A DNA stretch of 64,000 nt from Brevundimonas vesicularis (GTDB lineage: Bacteria > Pseudomonadota > Alphaproteobacteria > Caulobacterales > Caulobacteraceae): the NCBI RefSeq assembly GCF_027105095.1, contig NZ_CP114278.1, forward strand, positions 3,056,168 to 3,120,167, read 5' to 3'. The first letter of the stretch is position 1. Every line of letters starts with the position of its first letter. This document shows, one piece after another, positions 45,885-54,483 of the stretch. Under the pieces are notes generated by a model, which was given only the letters and a program-made list of their open reading frames with translations, had not been told where the DNA came from and did not search any database. The position numbers were made by a program, and so were the translations under genes.

Positions 45885-46796
45885 TTACAGCGCGGCGACC
45901 GTGAAGGTCAGGATGTCGGAATAATCACCCGCGCGCTTGCCGGTCGTGCTGCCGACGCTGATGGTCAGCGGATAGTCGTCCAGTCGCGCGCGACGCGACA
46001 CTACATCGACCCGACCGCCGCGCGACAGGTCCATGTCGCGATCGCCCAGGACTAGGCCATAGGGCACATACCATTCGCTGGCGCCCTGACGCAGGCGGCC
46101 TTGGTTCTGCGAGGCCACGGAGACGCTGTATCCGGCCGTGCTCAGAACATAGAGGGTCGTGCGCAGCTGCCGAACACCTTGGGTCAGTTCCCCCAGGTCG
46201 ATCGTCGGCGTGCCGCCGTTGCGACGAAACTCGCCCTTCAGACCCATGACGGCGGCCGAAGGCACCTGCAGGCTGAGCGTGACGGGCTTTTCCGCCAGCG
46301 GTCGGCCGTCCGGTGTTTCCAGATTGATGAAGGCGTTCTGGGAATAAAGACCCGCCGACAGGGTTTCAGCCGGAGCGGCTGTGAAGGAGAAGCGCATCAG
46401 ACCACGCTCTCCGGCCGCCAGGTTTAGCGGCCGCACCCCGATGCGGCGCGCGCTCTGGCCCGCGCGCGGCGTGACATCCGCGCCGCCTCGCTCGTCGACC
46501 AAGGCGTAGGCCATACGCTGGGCGCCGGCTTCGTTGACCAGACCAAACTGCTCGCCGCGCAGTTCGACGCGGCTGACGGCGGTGCAGGGTCCGTCGCCCT
46601 GGTTCACCACGGCGACATCGAATTCCTGAACGGCCACGTCCTGATCGAACGGCTCGTAGCGCATCATCCATTGATCGGCGCCGGATTCGATCACCAGTTG
46701 GCAGCCCGGCGCGGCCTGGCTGGGCGCGGCCGCCATCAAGGTCGCCGTCGCAGCAGCGGCGGCAAGGAGCAGGGCGGATGTACGATTACGGGACAT
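45885..46796 (-). CDS. Secreted fimbrial subunit or tip adhesin
   Basis: The 303-residue protein has a signal peptide (cleaved near SQA-A), two beta domains and a C-terminal pattern YPLTISVGSTTGKRAGDYSDILTFTV. That is the end of a spore-coat-U/fimbrial subunit (AGxYxDxxTxTV). Being the last gene after the usher and larger than the pilins, it is the best tip-adhesin candidate. The function is inferred from context. Confidence 0.65.
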   Translation of the reverse strand: MSRNRTSALLLAAAAATATLMAAAPSQAAPGCQLVIESGADQWMMRYEPFDQDVAVQEFDVAVVNQGDGPCTAVSRVELRGEQFGLVNEAGAQRMAYALVDERGGADVTPRAGQSARRIGVRPLNLAAGERGLMRFSFTAAPAETLSAGLYSQNAFINLETPDGRPLAEKPVTLSLQVPSAAVMGLKGEFRRNGGTPTIDLGELTQGVRQLRTTLYVLSTAGYSVSVASQNQGRLRQGASEWYVPYGLVLGDRDMDLSRGGRVDVVSRRARLDDYPLTISVGSTTGKRAGDYSDILTFTVAAL

Positions 46797-46823
46797 TTCA
46801 GCCTCCTCGGCTAAGTCTTGGGC

Positions 46824-49526
46824 TCAGGCTTCGGGCACGTCGAGCGGAACGGTAATGGTCTCCAGATCGAGCAGACCTTCGTTGTCCGCGGGAACCGTAA
46901 ACTCGAACCCGAGCGCCGGCGTGGAGAACAGTTCGACGCGATAGCGCTTGCCCGGTTCCAGGTTCTGCACCGCAAACCGTCCAACCGAGTTGGTGAAGAA
47001 CAGTTCGGGCTGGGCGTTCGCATCATCAAGGGGCGTCACACGACCCGAGATCAGCGACACAGGACGGTTTTGGTTGCCGACCAGACGGCCCAGCGCACTG
47101 ACGAACTTGGCGCTGCCGACCTGGATGGCGTAGCCGCTCTTGTAGGTCGGACGGACGCGCGCGATGCCGTCGCCGATGTTGTAGCCCAAGGGCGCGTCGA
47201 GCACATCATAACGCACCGACTGGTTCACATAGGCGGTAAGGTTGTTCGCCACCGCGCCGCCCAGCAGGCCGCTGCGACCCGTGTAGCGACCGCCTTCGAA
47301 GCTGTCGCCGACGATGACGGGATGATCGTCGATGCTCTTGTGCGGATAAACGATGGCGAAGCTGTCGTAGATGTTGCGGCCCACAGCAACCTTGCCCCCG
47401 GTCGTCGAGATCGACGATCCGAAGCGCAGGTTCGTCACCTGCTCTTGCGTGATATTCGAGAAGTCCCGCCCGAACGCCGTATGGCTCAAGCTGGCGTCGA
47501 AGCGGTTGCCCACATAATCGACCTGACCCGAAACGGTCGCCGGACCATCGTCATAGGTGGAGGCCAGCGAATAGCCGAAGGAACCGACGCGGTTCTCGCT
47601 GGACTGTTGCGCGCGCACACTGCCGCTGTTGCGGGCCGAGTTATAGCGACCTTCGACACGGCGATCGTAACGCGGCTGCCAGATTAGGGCGAAGGTCGCG
47701 CCGAAGCCGCCTGACTGGAAGCCGCCGAAGCTGGCGCCGAAGTCGGAATACTCCAGACCGACCTGCGCACTCCATTCCGGCGCGAACCGGTAGGTGGAGG
47801 TCGCGTTGATCGAATAGGAATCGTCGATCAGATCGCTGCGGCTCATCCGATAGGAGGCGCTGACGTTCGCCAGCCAGTCCTGCGAGAACTGGTGCGAATA
47901 GCCGCCCGAGAACACCCATGACGTCGGGTTCTGGCCGGTCGGATTGCCGATGGAGGAGAAATCCTCCGACGTGAAGTCGGCGACGACGGTCCAGCTATCG
48001 AAGGTCTCGCCCAGATCGACGACGTGGTCGTAACCGAGCGCGAAGGCGTAACCGACGCCGGGGTCGCCGTTGCTGGCGGCGGCGTCCAGGCGAACCCGCG
48101 CGCCGTTGCGAAGAATCAACTGGCTCTGACCCGACAAGGTCTGGGCGTCCTGCGACGCCTGGAAGCCGATGCCCACAGCAGGTCGGTTCTCGAACGCCTT
48201 GCGCCAGAAGCCGGTGAAGGCCAGTTCGCCTTCGGAATAGTCAGGCGATCCGAAGATGCCGTTGTTGATGGCGCCGATATAGGCGCCGTATTCGTAGTCG
48301 CCCGGTTCAAGCTCGATAGCGTCCAGATAGGCGCTGTAGGCGACGGTTTCGGCGCGGCCCGAGTCGTTCTGAATCTCCAACTGGATGTCGTTGGAGCCGG
48401 TTTCCAGCGGTAGGTTGGTCAGGTCGTACTGGCCGGGATCGAGGCGAAACTCGCGGACGAAGACGCCGTTTCTCAGCACACGGATCGTCGAGGCTTCCTG
48501 AAGCACCAGCTGACGGCCGCCGGCCAGGACGTTGTTGCGAAAGGAGTCGAAGCGTTGACGCTGGCGCGACACGCCGACCCCGCCGAGCTGCGAAAAGCCC
48601 TGACGACCACGGATTTCCGGCTCCAGATCGCCGAGATACCAGCGGCGATAGTCTTCGGGCTGATCGAAGACGAACCGGGCGTAGCGACGCTCGACATTGT
48701 ATTCGCCCGTGAACAGATCCTCGCGGCCCTGAACGTCGGCTTCGAACACCAGGCGCTTGTAGCGGATGGCGCCGTTCAGGAAGACGCTGGGTTTGCTGAC
48801 ATCGCCGGTCGATTCCCGACGCTGGATCGAGACGTTGCTGTTCAGATAGGCGCTGAAGGATTCGGGCGGCAGACCCGGCGTTTCCGGCTTGCCGCCGCGA
48901 AACAGCGACTCGACCGTCCGCTTCGTCGGATCGATGCGCAGGACCAGAACGGCCAGTTGCTCAGGGTCGTAGTCCAGCTGAATGCCGGTATCGTTGATTT
49001 CTTCGGGTGCAAAGGAGGTGATGCCTTGCAGCCGGGTCGCGAGCTCGGTTTGCGCTTCCGGGGTCAACAGGGGATCGATCAGCGTCTTGAAGCCCGCCGT
49101 GTCGACAATGAAGCGGTCGTCACGCGTCAACACGACCGGAAGTTCACCCAGCACGCGGCTGTTGAAGTTCAGCGGCACCGTCATCGGGATGTTGCGATCG
49201 TAGGGGTTGATGTCGCGACGCTCGCGCGGCGCGGCAGGCGCAGCCGCAGTCAGCGGCGTTTGCTCGATTGGAGCCGGCGCCTCAGGCGCAGCCCCGGCCA
49301 CCGTTGGGGCGGGCGCGGGCTTGGCGGGCGCCTGCATGGCTTGAACGCCGGAGGCGGCGGCTTCGCCAGCCGCCAGACTGGCTCGGTTCAGAGCCGCCGT
49401 GGCATCCTCTGCCGCCTGTTCATAGGCCGCGCTAGCCGCCCTGATGGCGGCCAACGCCGATGATTCCGGAACGCACGCCAGCCCGCAGGCCAGTGCGAAA
49501 ACCGAAGCGCCCCCCAGCGCTCTCAT
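46824..49526 (-). CDS. Outer-membrane fimbrial usher
   Basis: The 900-residue protein has a signal peptide and an unusual Ala/Pro-rich stretch of about 100 residues. The usher N-terminal domain follows (VPLNFNSRVLGELPVVLT), then a long beta-barrel section with repeated Y/F-rich strands, and the C-terminal domain (GRFAVQNLEPGKRYRVELF). It secretes and assembles the pilins. The start overlaps the chaperone stop by four bases. It looks like the archaic/alternative (Csu-like) chaperone-usher class. Confidence 0.85.
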   Translation of the reverse strand: MRALGGASVFALACGLACVPESSALAAIRAASAAYEQAAEDATAALNRASLAAGEAAASGVQAMQAPAKPAPAPTVAGAAPEAPAPIEQTPLTAAAPAAPRERRDINPYDRNIPMTVPLNFNSRVLGELPVVLTRDDRFIVDTAGFKTLIDPLLTPEAQTELATRLQGITSFAPEEINDTGIQLDYDPEQLAVLVLRIDPTKRTVESLFRGGKPETPGLPPESFSAYLNSNVSIQRRESTGDVSKPSVFLNGAIRYKRLVFEADVQGREDLFTGEYNVERRYARFVFDQPEDYRRWYLGDLEPEIRGRQGFSQLGGVGVSRQRQRFDSFRNNVLAGGRQLVLQEASTIRVLRNGVFVREFRLDPGQYDLTNLPLETGSNDIQLEIQNDSGRAETVAYSAYLDAIELEPGDYEYGAYIGAINNGIFGSPDYSEGELAFTGFWRKAFENRPAVGIGFQASQDAQTLSGQSQLILRNGARVRLDAAASNGDPGVGYAFALGYDHVVDLGETFDSWTVVADFTSEDFSSIGNPTGQNPTSWVFSGGYSHQFSQDWLANVSASYRMSRSDLIDDSYSINATSTYRFAPEWSAQVGLEYSDFGASFGGFQSGGFGATFALIWQPRYDRRVEGRYNSARNSGSVRAQQSSENRVGSFGYSLASTYDDGPATVSGQVDYVGNRFDASLSHTAFGRDFSNITQEQVTNLRFGSSISTTGGKVAVGRNIYDSFAIVYPHKSIDDHPVIVGDSFEGGRYTGRSGLLGGAVANNLTAYVNQSVRYDVLDAPLGYNIGDGIARVRPTYKSGYAIQVGSAKFVSALGRLVGNQNRPVSLISGRVTPLDDANAQPELFFTNSVGRFAVQNLEPGKRYRVELFSTPALGFEFTVPADNEGLLDLETITVPLDVPEA

Positions 49527-50380
49527 CGTCCGAACTTCAACGTAACGGGCTTGGCGGGATCCAGCGCCGTGCCGGTGGGCAGTTTGAAGGTTCTCTTGCC
49601 GCCGCCGGGAGCCAGATAGCCGACGCCGACGGTCTTGGAGATTTCACCGCTGTCGTATTCGCGACGGAAGGGCTGGCCGGCGGTGTCGGTGCCTTCCACG
49701 ATCCAGGTGGCGCCGCTCATCAAAGCATAGCGCTTGCCGGTGTTAGACACGACGATCTCGATGCCGGGTTCCGCAGGCGGCGGAGGTGCCGCCTGACCGT
49801 TGGTGAGAGTGGGATCGATCTCGGGCGCCGGCGGGCTGACCAAGGCGGGCGTCACCGAGACGACCTCGACCTTCGGTTCGGCGCCGGGCGGCGCCACGAC
49901 GATCAGCGCCTTCATTGTGTAGAGAACCTGGACCGACACCGCGCCGCCGCTCTCGGGCGTGGCGGTCGGGTCGGTGGCGACCGGCAGCTGGCGAACCCAT
50001 AGATAATAGGCGTGGGAGGTCTCGATCTTGGGATCGCCGACCCACTGAACCCGAACAACCTGACGACCATTGACCGGCACCAGCCCTTGGGGCGGGAAGA
50101 CCAGGAAGTCGTCGTCGGCGTCCGTCTCGGTCACATTGCCGTTGGCGTCTATATCCATGCGCGTGATGCGCGTTTCAAACGGCAAGGCGACGGAACCGAC
50201 ATTGCCGACCTCGATGCGGGCAGCTGATCCGGCGCCGGTCGTCGTCAGTTCGGACACCATCGGCGACACGCGCATGGCCCACGCGGCACCCGCGATCGCC
50301 ATGATCAGGAGCGCAACAGCAAGCACGCCGATCGTCAGGGCGATAGACCTGCCCCTGCGAACGCTGAACGATGAAGACAT
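49523..50380 (-). CDS. Periplasmic fimbrial chaperone (PapD-like)
   Basis: The roughly 285-residue protein has an N-terminal hydrophobic helix (LTIGVLAVALLIMAIAGAAW) and the immunoglobulin-like chaperone fold. The signatures are MRVSPMVSELTTTGAGSAARIEVGN shortened to its core RVSPMVSEL, FPPQGLVPVNGRQVVRV (the G1/proline-rich region) and NTGKRYAL. An extra Pro/Ala-rich insertion lies near residue 195. It hands pilins to the usher, whose gene it overlaps. Confidence 0.82.
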   Translation of the reverse strand: MSSSFSVRRGRSIALTIGVLAVALLIMAIAGAAWAMRVSPMVSELTTTGAGSAARIEVGNVGSVALPFETRITRMDIDANGNVTETDADDDFLVFPPQGLVPVNGRQVVRVQWVGDPKIETSHAYYLWVRQLPVATDPTATPESGGAVSVQVLYTMKALIVVAPPGAEPKVEVVSVTPALVSPPAPEIDPTLTNGQAAPPPPAEPGIEIVVSNTGKRYALMSGATWIVEGTDTAGQPFRREYDSGEISKTVGVGYLAPGGGKRTFKLPTGTALDPAKPVTLKFGR

Positions 50381-50512
50381 TCTGCTACTTTCCCCCGAAA
50401 ACCGGTCTGACGCCGGCTTGAGATTCCCGTCGCGACCCGTCGCGCCTAGGCTGCTGCAAGCGTTGCGCCAGCTTGAATTAAGTATGGCGTAACAATGGTG
50501 ACTGAAACGCAA

Positions 50513-50539
50513 ACAGGGGGGACATAGAGACCCCCCTGT
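50513..50539 (-). terminator. Intercistronic hairpin after the second pilin
   Basis: ACAGGGGGG pairs with CCCCCCTGT around nine bases, 26 bases after the pilin stop on the minus strand. Only a short T stretch follows. It may give partial termination and lower expression of chaperone and usher relative to pilin. Confidence 0.6.
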
Positions 50540-50546
50540 CGCCGTT

Positions 50547-51099
50547 TCTCAAGTCGTTCTGAAGATCAGAAGGCTTGGATATTGACGGACAGCTGGCCTT
50601 CATAGGCGCCGGCGAGCAGCGACTTGGACGGAACGGGGATGTTCACGTTCAGGGCCATGGCCGACTTCCAGGCGCCGTGGCTGGCGCTGGTGGAGTTGGC
50701 GTTGGCGGCCAGGTTGATGTAGTTGCCGTTGGTCGCGGCGGCCGTGGAGCCGACGGCGCCGGCGGTGTAGGTGCCGGTGACCGAGTAAGGCAGGTTGGCC
50801 TGGAAGACGTTGGAGTCGTAACCGGCGCCCGAGTTGTTCACCAGGCCGCGGATGTCGTTCTTGGACACGGTGACGGTGTTGGACGTGTTGCAGCCGGCCA
50901 GGTTGGTGTCGATGGTGACGTTGGCCGGAGCGGTCATGTCAAAGGCGTTGGCCGGGCCGGTGTCGTCCGAGGCGTAGATGCCGATGGTGCCGAAGTCGAT
51001 CGTGGTCGAGGCGTTGCCGGTGTAATAGGCGCAGTCCGTCGACACCGCGCCCTTCAGGGTGAAGGTCGCGCCGTCATTGTTCGACGCCGTGCCGTTGTT
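50547..51099. repeat. 553-bp near-identical direct repeat, copy 1
   Basis: It covers the 3' two thirds of the pilin gene and about 19 bases after it. By eye only two base differences to 51437-51989 were seen (for example near 50580 and 50669). The offset is exactly 890 bases. Confidence 0.9.
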
Positions 51100-51384
51100 C
51101 GCCGCCGAGCTGCCGTTGATCAGGACCATCGACACGTTCTGGTTGGAGTTCGTGTGGATGCCTGCGGCTTGCAAACCAGCCAGATAGGGTGCGGCCAGCG
51201 GTTCGGACGTCTCATTGATCGTGGCGTTCGGGATCAGGTAGACGTTGCCCGTACCAGGGATGTTGATCGTGGGGCCAGCGGTAACGCCAGCCGTAGCCGA
51301 GGCGTGATACACCGTTCCCGCAATCGCGGGGGCTGCGACCATGGCCAGCGCAGCGGCGCCAGCCAGAAGAGCTTGCATTTTCAT
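50566..51384 (-). CDS. Major pilin-like subunit (copy 2)
   Basis: The 272-residue protein has a signal peptide (MKMQALLAGAAALAMVAAPA), a variable domain (about 25-95) and a Ser/Thr/Asn-rich C-terminal domain. The latter contains two cysteines (STDCAYYTGN and LAGCNTSN) and the final strand YEGQLSVNIQAF, as in subunits of chaperone-usher pili. From about residue 95 to the end it is identical to the neighbouring pilin. GAAGGA is the ribosome site. Confidence 0.78.
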   Translation of the reverse strand: MKMQALLAGAAALAMVAAPAIAGTVYHASATAGVTAGPTINIPGTGNVYLIPNATINETSEPLAAPYLAGLQAAGIHTNSNQNVSMVLINGSSAANNGTASNNDGATFTLKGAVSTDCAYYTGNASTTIDFGTIGIYASDDTGPANAFDMTAPANVTIDTNLAGCNTSNTVTVSKNDIRGLVNNSGAGYDSNVFQANLPYSVTGTYTAGAVGSTAAATNGNYINLAANANSTSASHGAWKSAMALNVNIPVPSKSLLAGAYEGQLSVNIQAF

Positions 51385-51408
51385 GTTGCTGCTTCCTTCA
51401 GGAGGGTA

Positions 51409-51430
51409 GGCGTCGGCAACAGCCGACGCC
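51409..51430 (-). terminator. Intercistronic hairpin between the two pilins
   Basis: GGCGTCGGC pairs with GCCGACGCC around AACA. It lies between the pilin gene 51456-52253 and the next pilin's ribosome site, with AAAGGG before it on the reading strand and no T run after. It may stabilise the upstream pilin mRNA. Confidence 0.6.
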
Positions 51431-51436
51431 CTTTGG

Positions 51437-51989
51437 TCTCAAGTCGTTCTGAAGATCAGAAGGCTTGGATGTTGACGGACAGCTGGCCTTCATAGGCGCC
51501 GGCGAGCAGCGACTTGGACGGAACGGGGATGTTCACGTTCAGGGCCATGGCCGACTTCCAGGCGCCATGGCTGGCGCTGGTGGAGTTGGCGTTGGCGGCC
51601 AGGTTGATGTAGTTGCCGTTGGTCGCGGCGGCCGTGGAGCCGACGGCGCCGGCGGTGTAGGTGCCGGTGACCGAGTAAGGCAGGTTGGCCTGGAAGACGT
51701 TGGAGTCGTAACCGGCGCCCGAGTTGTTCACCAGGCCGCGGATGTCGTTCTTGGACACGGTGACGGTGTTGGACGTGTTGCAGCCGGCCAGGTTGGTGTC
51801 GATGGTGACGTTGGCCGGAGCGGTCATGTCAAAGGCGTTGGCCGGGCCGGTGTCGTCCGAGGCGTAGATGCCGATGGTGCCGAAGTCGATCGTGGTCGAG
51901 GCGTTGCCGGTGTAATAGGCGCAGTCCGTCGACACCGCGCCCTTCAGGGTGAAGGTCGCGCCGTCATTGTTCGACGCCGTGCCGTTGTT
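51437..51989. repeat. 553-bp near-identical direct repeat, copy 2
   Basis: This is the partner of 50547-51099, within the first pilin gene. The repeat ends abruptly at the border of the variable N-terminal domain. Confidence 0.9.
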
Positions 51990-52253
51990 GTTGGCCGAGC
52001 TGCCCGAGATGGTGATCAGCGACACATTGCTGTTGACGCCAGGGTTCAGCGCATCGGCGATACCCACGATGGTCGTGTTGTTGCTGGTGCCCGTGAAGGA
52101 AACACCAGGAATGGTGCCGAACGGCGTCGGGATCGGGGGCGTAATCTGAACGGTGCCCGTCACCGAGCCCTGGTAGACGGTGCCGGCCATTGCAGGGGCG
52201 GCGATCATGGCGAGCGCAGCGGCGCCGGCCATCAGGGAAGCGAACTTCTTCAT
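51456..52253 (-). CDS. Major pilin-like subunit (copy 1)
   Basis: The 265-residue protein has a signal peptide (MKKFASLMAGAAALAMIAAP), a variable domain of about 65 residues with a PPIPTPFGTIPG stretch, and the same C-terminal domain as the next gene. GGAGAG stands 6 bases before the ATG. A perfect CtrA box lies 79 bases upstream of the start, so this gene probably has its own promoter and leads the pilin-chaperone-usher transcript. Confidence 0.8.
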   Translation of the reverse strand: MKKFASLMAGAAALAMIAAPAMAGTVYQGSVTGTVQITPPIPTPFGTIPGVSFTGTSNNTTIVGIADALNPGVNSNVSLITISGSSANNNGTASNNDGATFTLKGAVSTDCAYYTGNASTTIDFGTIGIYASDDTGPANAFDMTAPANVTIDTNLAGCNTSNTVTVSKNDIRGLVNNSGAGYDSNVFQANLPYSVTGTYTAGAVGSTAAATNGNYINLAANANSTSASHGAWKSAMALNVNIPVPSKSLLAGAYEGQLSVNIQAF

Positions 52254-52331
52254 TTCAGTCTCTCCAAGCGAATGATTTCGCGAAAAATGGTCGATCGAGG
52301 TGGCAGCCCCTCCCCGTCCGAGCTCGTCCAC

Positions 52332-52346
52332 TTAATCTTCTGTTAA
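52332..52346 (-). promoter_or_regulatory. CtrA box TTAA-N7-TTAA upstream of the first pilin
   Basis: TTAA at 52332-52335 and 52343-52346 are separated by exactly seven bases. That is the consensus of the cell-cycle regulator CtrA in Caulobacterales. Its distance to the pilin start fits a position near the promoter. Confidence 0.65.
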
Positions 52347-52509
52347 CAACCCGTCAACAGTAAAGAACGCTGTTAGCTACAACTATGTGCGTATTCGCGC
52401 GCCAGGCGAAATGTCCGTTTTGCTCATATCAAGCAAAAGTTCGCCGTGCTTATTCTTTTATCGAATACGACAACTTGTCCGTACAGAGTATTAATCCTCG
52501 ACGCTGCGA

Positions 52510-53076
52510 TCACACTCGCGGCGTTACCGTCACCGTCAAGGTTTCAGTATACTGACCGGCCAGAAGACCTGCGCCTGTCGGTTGACGCGTGCGGAACTCG
52601 ATCTTGCCGCCGCCGGCCGCGATGCCGTTGCCGCTGCTCAGCATCCCGACATGGTCGGCGCTGCTGAAGCTGGCCTGTACCGTACGGGGCTCAGGCCGAA
52701 GCGTCGGAACGGTCAAGGTGACGTCATAAGGCAGGACGCCCGCGAACGGCCCTTCGCCCTGCGGTTTGGTGACGTGAGCCAGACCACCCCGCGCCGAGGT
52801 CACGCCCAAATCAAACGGCACATTGCAGTTCAGGCCGAAAAGCGCAGTGGCGCGTTCGCCGCCCGTCAACTCACCGAAATCGATGTCTCCACCGCCCTGT
52901 ATTTCACAGCGCGGCACAATCTGACCGACGACATTGACGTTCAGCGTCTTGCCCACGTCGAGAGTGTCGACGACAGGCTTGGCCAGAGCCGGCGATGAAA
53001 CGACGGACATCATCAGCACAACAGCACCGCTCAGACGGCGGACCGACGAACGCAATGACCTTGATGAACTCTGCAT
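52510..53076 (-). CDS. Spore-coat-U-like minor pilin
   Basis: The 188-residue product has a signal peptide (GAVVLMMSVVSSPALA) and a beta-rich domain. It shows the cysteine pair PRCEIQGGGDIDFGEL / FGLNCNVPFDL and an ending AGQYTETLTVTVTP, which are marks of the SCPU/Csu-type subunit family. The start at 53076 was preferred to 53166 for the signal peptide. It is the first gene of the pilus locus; 260 bases without a gene follow it. Confidence 0.78.
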   Translation of the reverse strand: MQSSSRSLRSSVRRLSGAVVLMMSVVSSPALAKPVVDTLDVGKTLNVNVVGQIVPRCEIQGGGDIDFGELTGGERATALFGLNCNVPFDLGVTSARGGLAHVTKPQGEGPFAGVLPYDVTLTVPTLRPEPRTVQASFSSADHVGMLSSGNGIAAGGGKIEFRTRQPTGAGLLAGQYTETLTVTVTPRV

Positions 53077-53191
53077 CGCCCCAACCCCATTTCCGTCCCT
53101 AGGACGGCCCGTCACCCCGACGGTTCGCCCCACCCCTCCAAAAGCCGTGCCATCCCGAATCGACACATTCGGCGGGTCAGGCAGGCTTAGG

Positions 53192-53206
53192 TTAACAAAA
53201 GGTTAA
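53192..53206 (-). promoter_or_regulatory. CtrA box TTAA-N7-TTAA upstream of the minor pilin
   Basis: TTAA at 53192-53195 and 53203-53206 with seven bases between, inside GTTAACAAAAGGTTAAC. It lies 116 bases before the minor-pilin start. Together with the box at 52332 it places the pilus locus under possible CtrA control. Confidence 0.65.
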
Positions 53207-54129
53207 CGACGGCCGCTCTACTCCTAAGAGCGGCGTTACGCAACGGATTGCGAGAGGCCAGTGGCGAGATGGCGCGGACACTGGTTCCAGGGCTGCGAGA
53301 AGGTATAACCTTGACCCTAGGTCGAGGGCTCTGATGGTTGATGACGGCTTTGGCTTGAAGACGGAACTTGACGTTGACCTGTCAGCGGATTGCCGACGCC
53401 GACAATCCTGGAGGTTCAAAATGAAACGCTTTCCGACAGGCTAGCTCTCTGACTACGCGCCGAACCTGAAAGACTGCGCCTCGGTTAGAATGCGAGTTTT
53501 CTACCGCGCCAGTGCGCGATCGAAGCATAGGCTCCGGCCACTCCAGTTCCGGCTAGCGCCCCTTTCGGCCAAACACTGTGCAGAGGTTCGGCTGCCGCCT
53601 CGGCCTGCAGCTCAGAGTTGGCCAAGTCACTTCGATTGGGTGCGAACTTCGCAGAACCAAGCCGTCTGCAAATGCTACGAAGCAGTCCGCGAACCAGGGC
53701 CGTCCCACGAAGTGCGCTCTTGGAAGCACATACAGTTGGGGATGGCGCAGATCGCAACTTGCCACGTCCCCACGCTAGCGATCTTGGGCGTACTAGATCG
53801 CCAATCCAGCTCCTCAGCCTAAGATCGGGAACCTGTAGGTCTAGAGCTCTCGGCCTCATAGAGCAGGAACGGAAGGCCAGACGATGCTGAACTTTTACAG
53901 CTGCGCCTTTATTAAGCTGGCTATGATGGGATCAGGTGTTTGAGACGCCTGAGCGACGCAACTTCTCACAGGGAAAGCGGGCGTTGGAAGATGGCTGGAC
54001 GAGGACCCTCTCCTCCAGGTTGATTTTCGACAGGCGTTGCACGTAGCAACCCCTAACGGGGCAGCTTTGGCTTGACGGCGCGGAGGTTTTGGGGCCTTGG
54101 CACGACATCATCTATGCTCGCAGGCCGAA
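53207..54129. other. Gap without genes, holding a tRNA remnant
   Basis: About 920 bases show only short shadow frames without family-like text. The one structured element is the degenerate tRNA-Thr piece at 53923-53960. The stretch probably marks the right edge of the accessory region. Confidence 0.55.
53923..53960. repeat. Degenerate tRNA-Thr 3'-half remnant (outer scar)
   Basis: ATGATGGGATCAGGTGTTTG followed by AGACGCCTGAGCGACGCA follows the anticodon 3' stem, variable loop, T arm and acceptor end of the tRNA at 38028 with about seven differences. The order and spacing are unchanged. It suggests an older, larger integration spanning 38.0-54.0 kb. Confidence 0.6.
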
Positions 54130-54483
54130 ATGAACGACGCAGTTGACCCCGTAGACATCGCCATCGGCGGACGCATCCGCACCCGTCGTGAGGAACTGCG
54201 CATCACTCAGGCGCAGTTGGCGGCGGGCGCGGGCGTCACCTTCCAGCAGATCCAGAAGTATGAGCGCGGCGTTAACCGCGTCTCGGCCGCCCGCCTTCTG
54301 CAGATCGCCTCCGTGCTGAAATCGACCGGCGCGGCGCTGCTGGGCGAACTGGAAACGGCCGAGGGCGATGAGCTGGCCCTGGCCGCGCCCGGCGTCGCCG
54401 AACTGCTGGCGGCCTTCCGCGGCATCAAGGACGCCGCTCAACGCGACGCCCTTCTGACCGTGGCCAAGGGCCTGCGCGGCTGA
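54130..54483 (+). CDS. XRE-family helix-turn-helix regulator
   Basis: The 117-residue protein has an N-terminal XRE domain (IGGRIRTRREELRITQAQLAA, VTFQQIQKYERGVNRVSAARL) and a helical C-terminal half that ends RDALLTVAKGLRG. Caulobacterales have many such one-domain regulators. It is convergent with a small-gene cluster whose last stop abuts its own (gap of zero bases). Confidence 0.82.
   Translation: MNDAVDPVDIAIGGRIRTRREELRITQAQLAAGAGVTFQQIQKYERGVNRVSAARLLQIASVLKSTGAALLGELETAEGDELALAAPGVAELLAAFRGIKDAAQRDALLTVAKGLRG

Noticed and set aside
50575..52346. Two 290-306 residue plus-strand frames opposite the pilin genes
   Set aside because: They are antisense shadows (Val/Gly/Arg-rich) that repeat because the pilin genes repeat.
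53485..53890. Frames of 66-124 residues in the gap before the XRE gene
   Set aside because: Several overlapping frames on both strands with Cys/Arg-rich text and no start signals; treated as non-coding.
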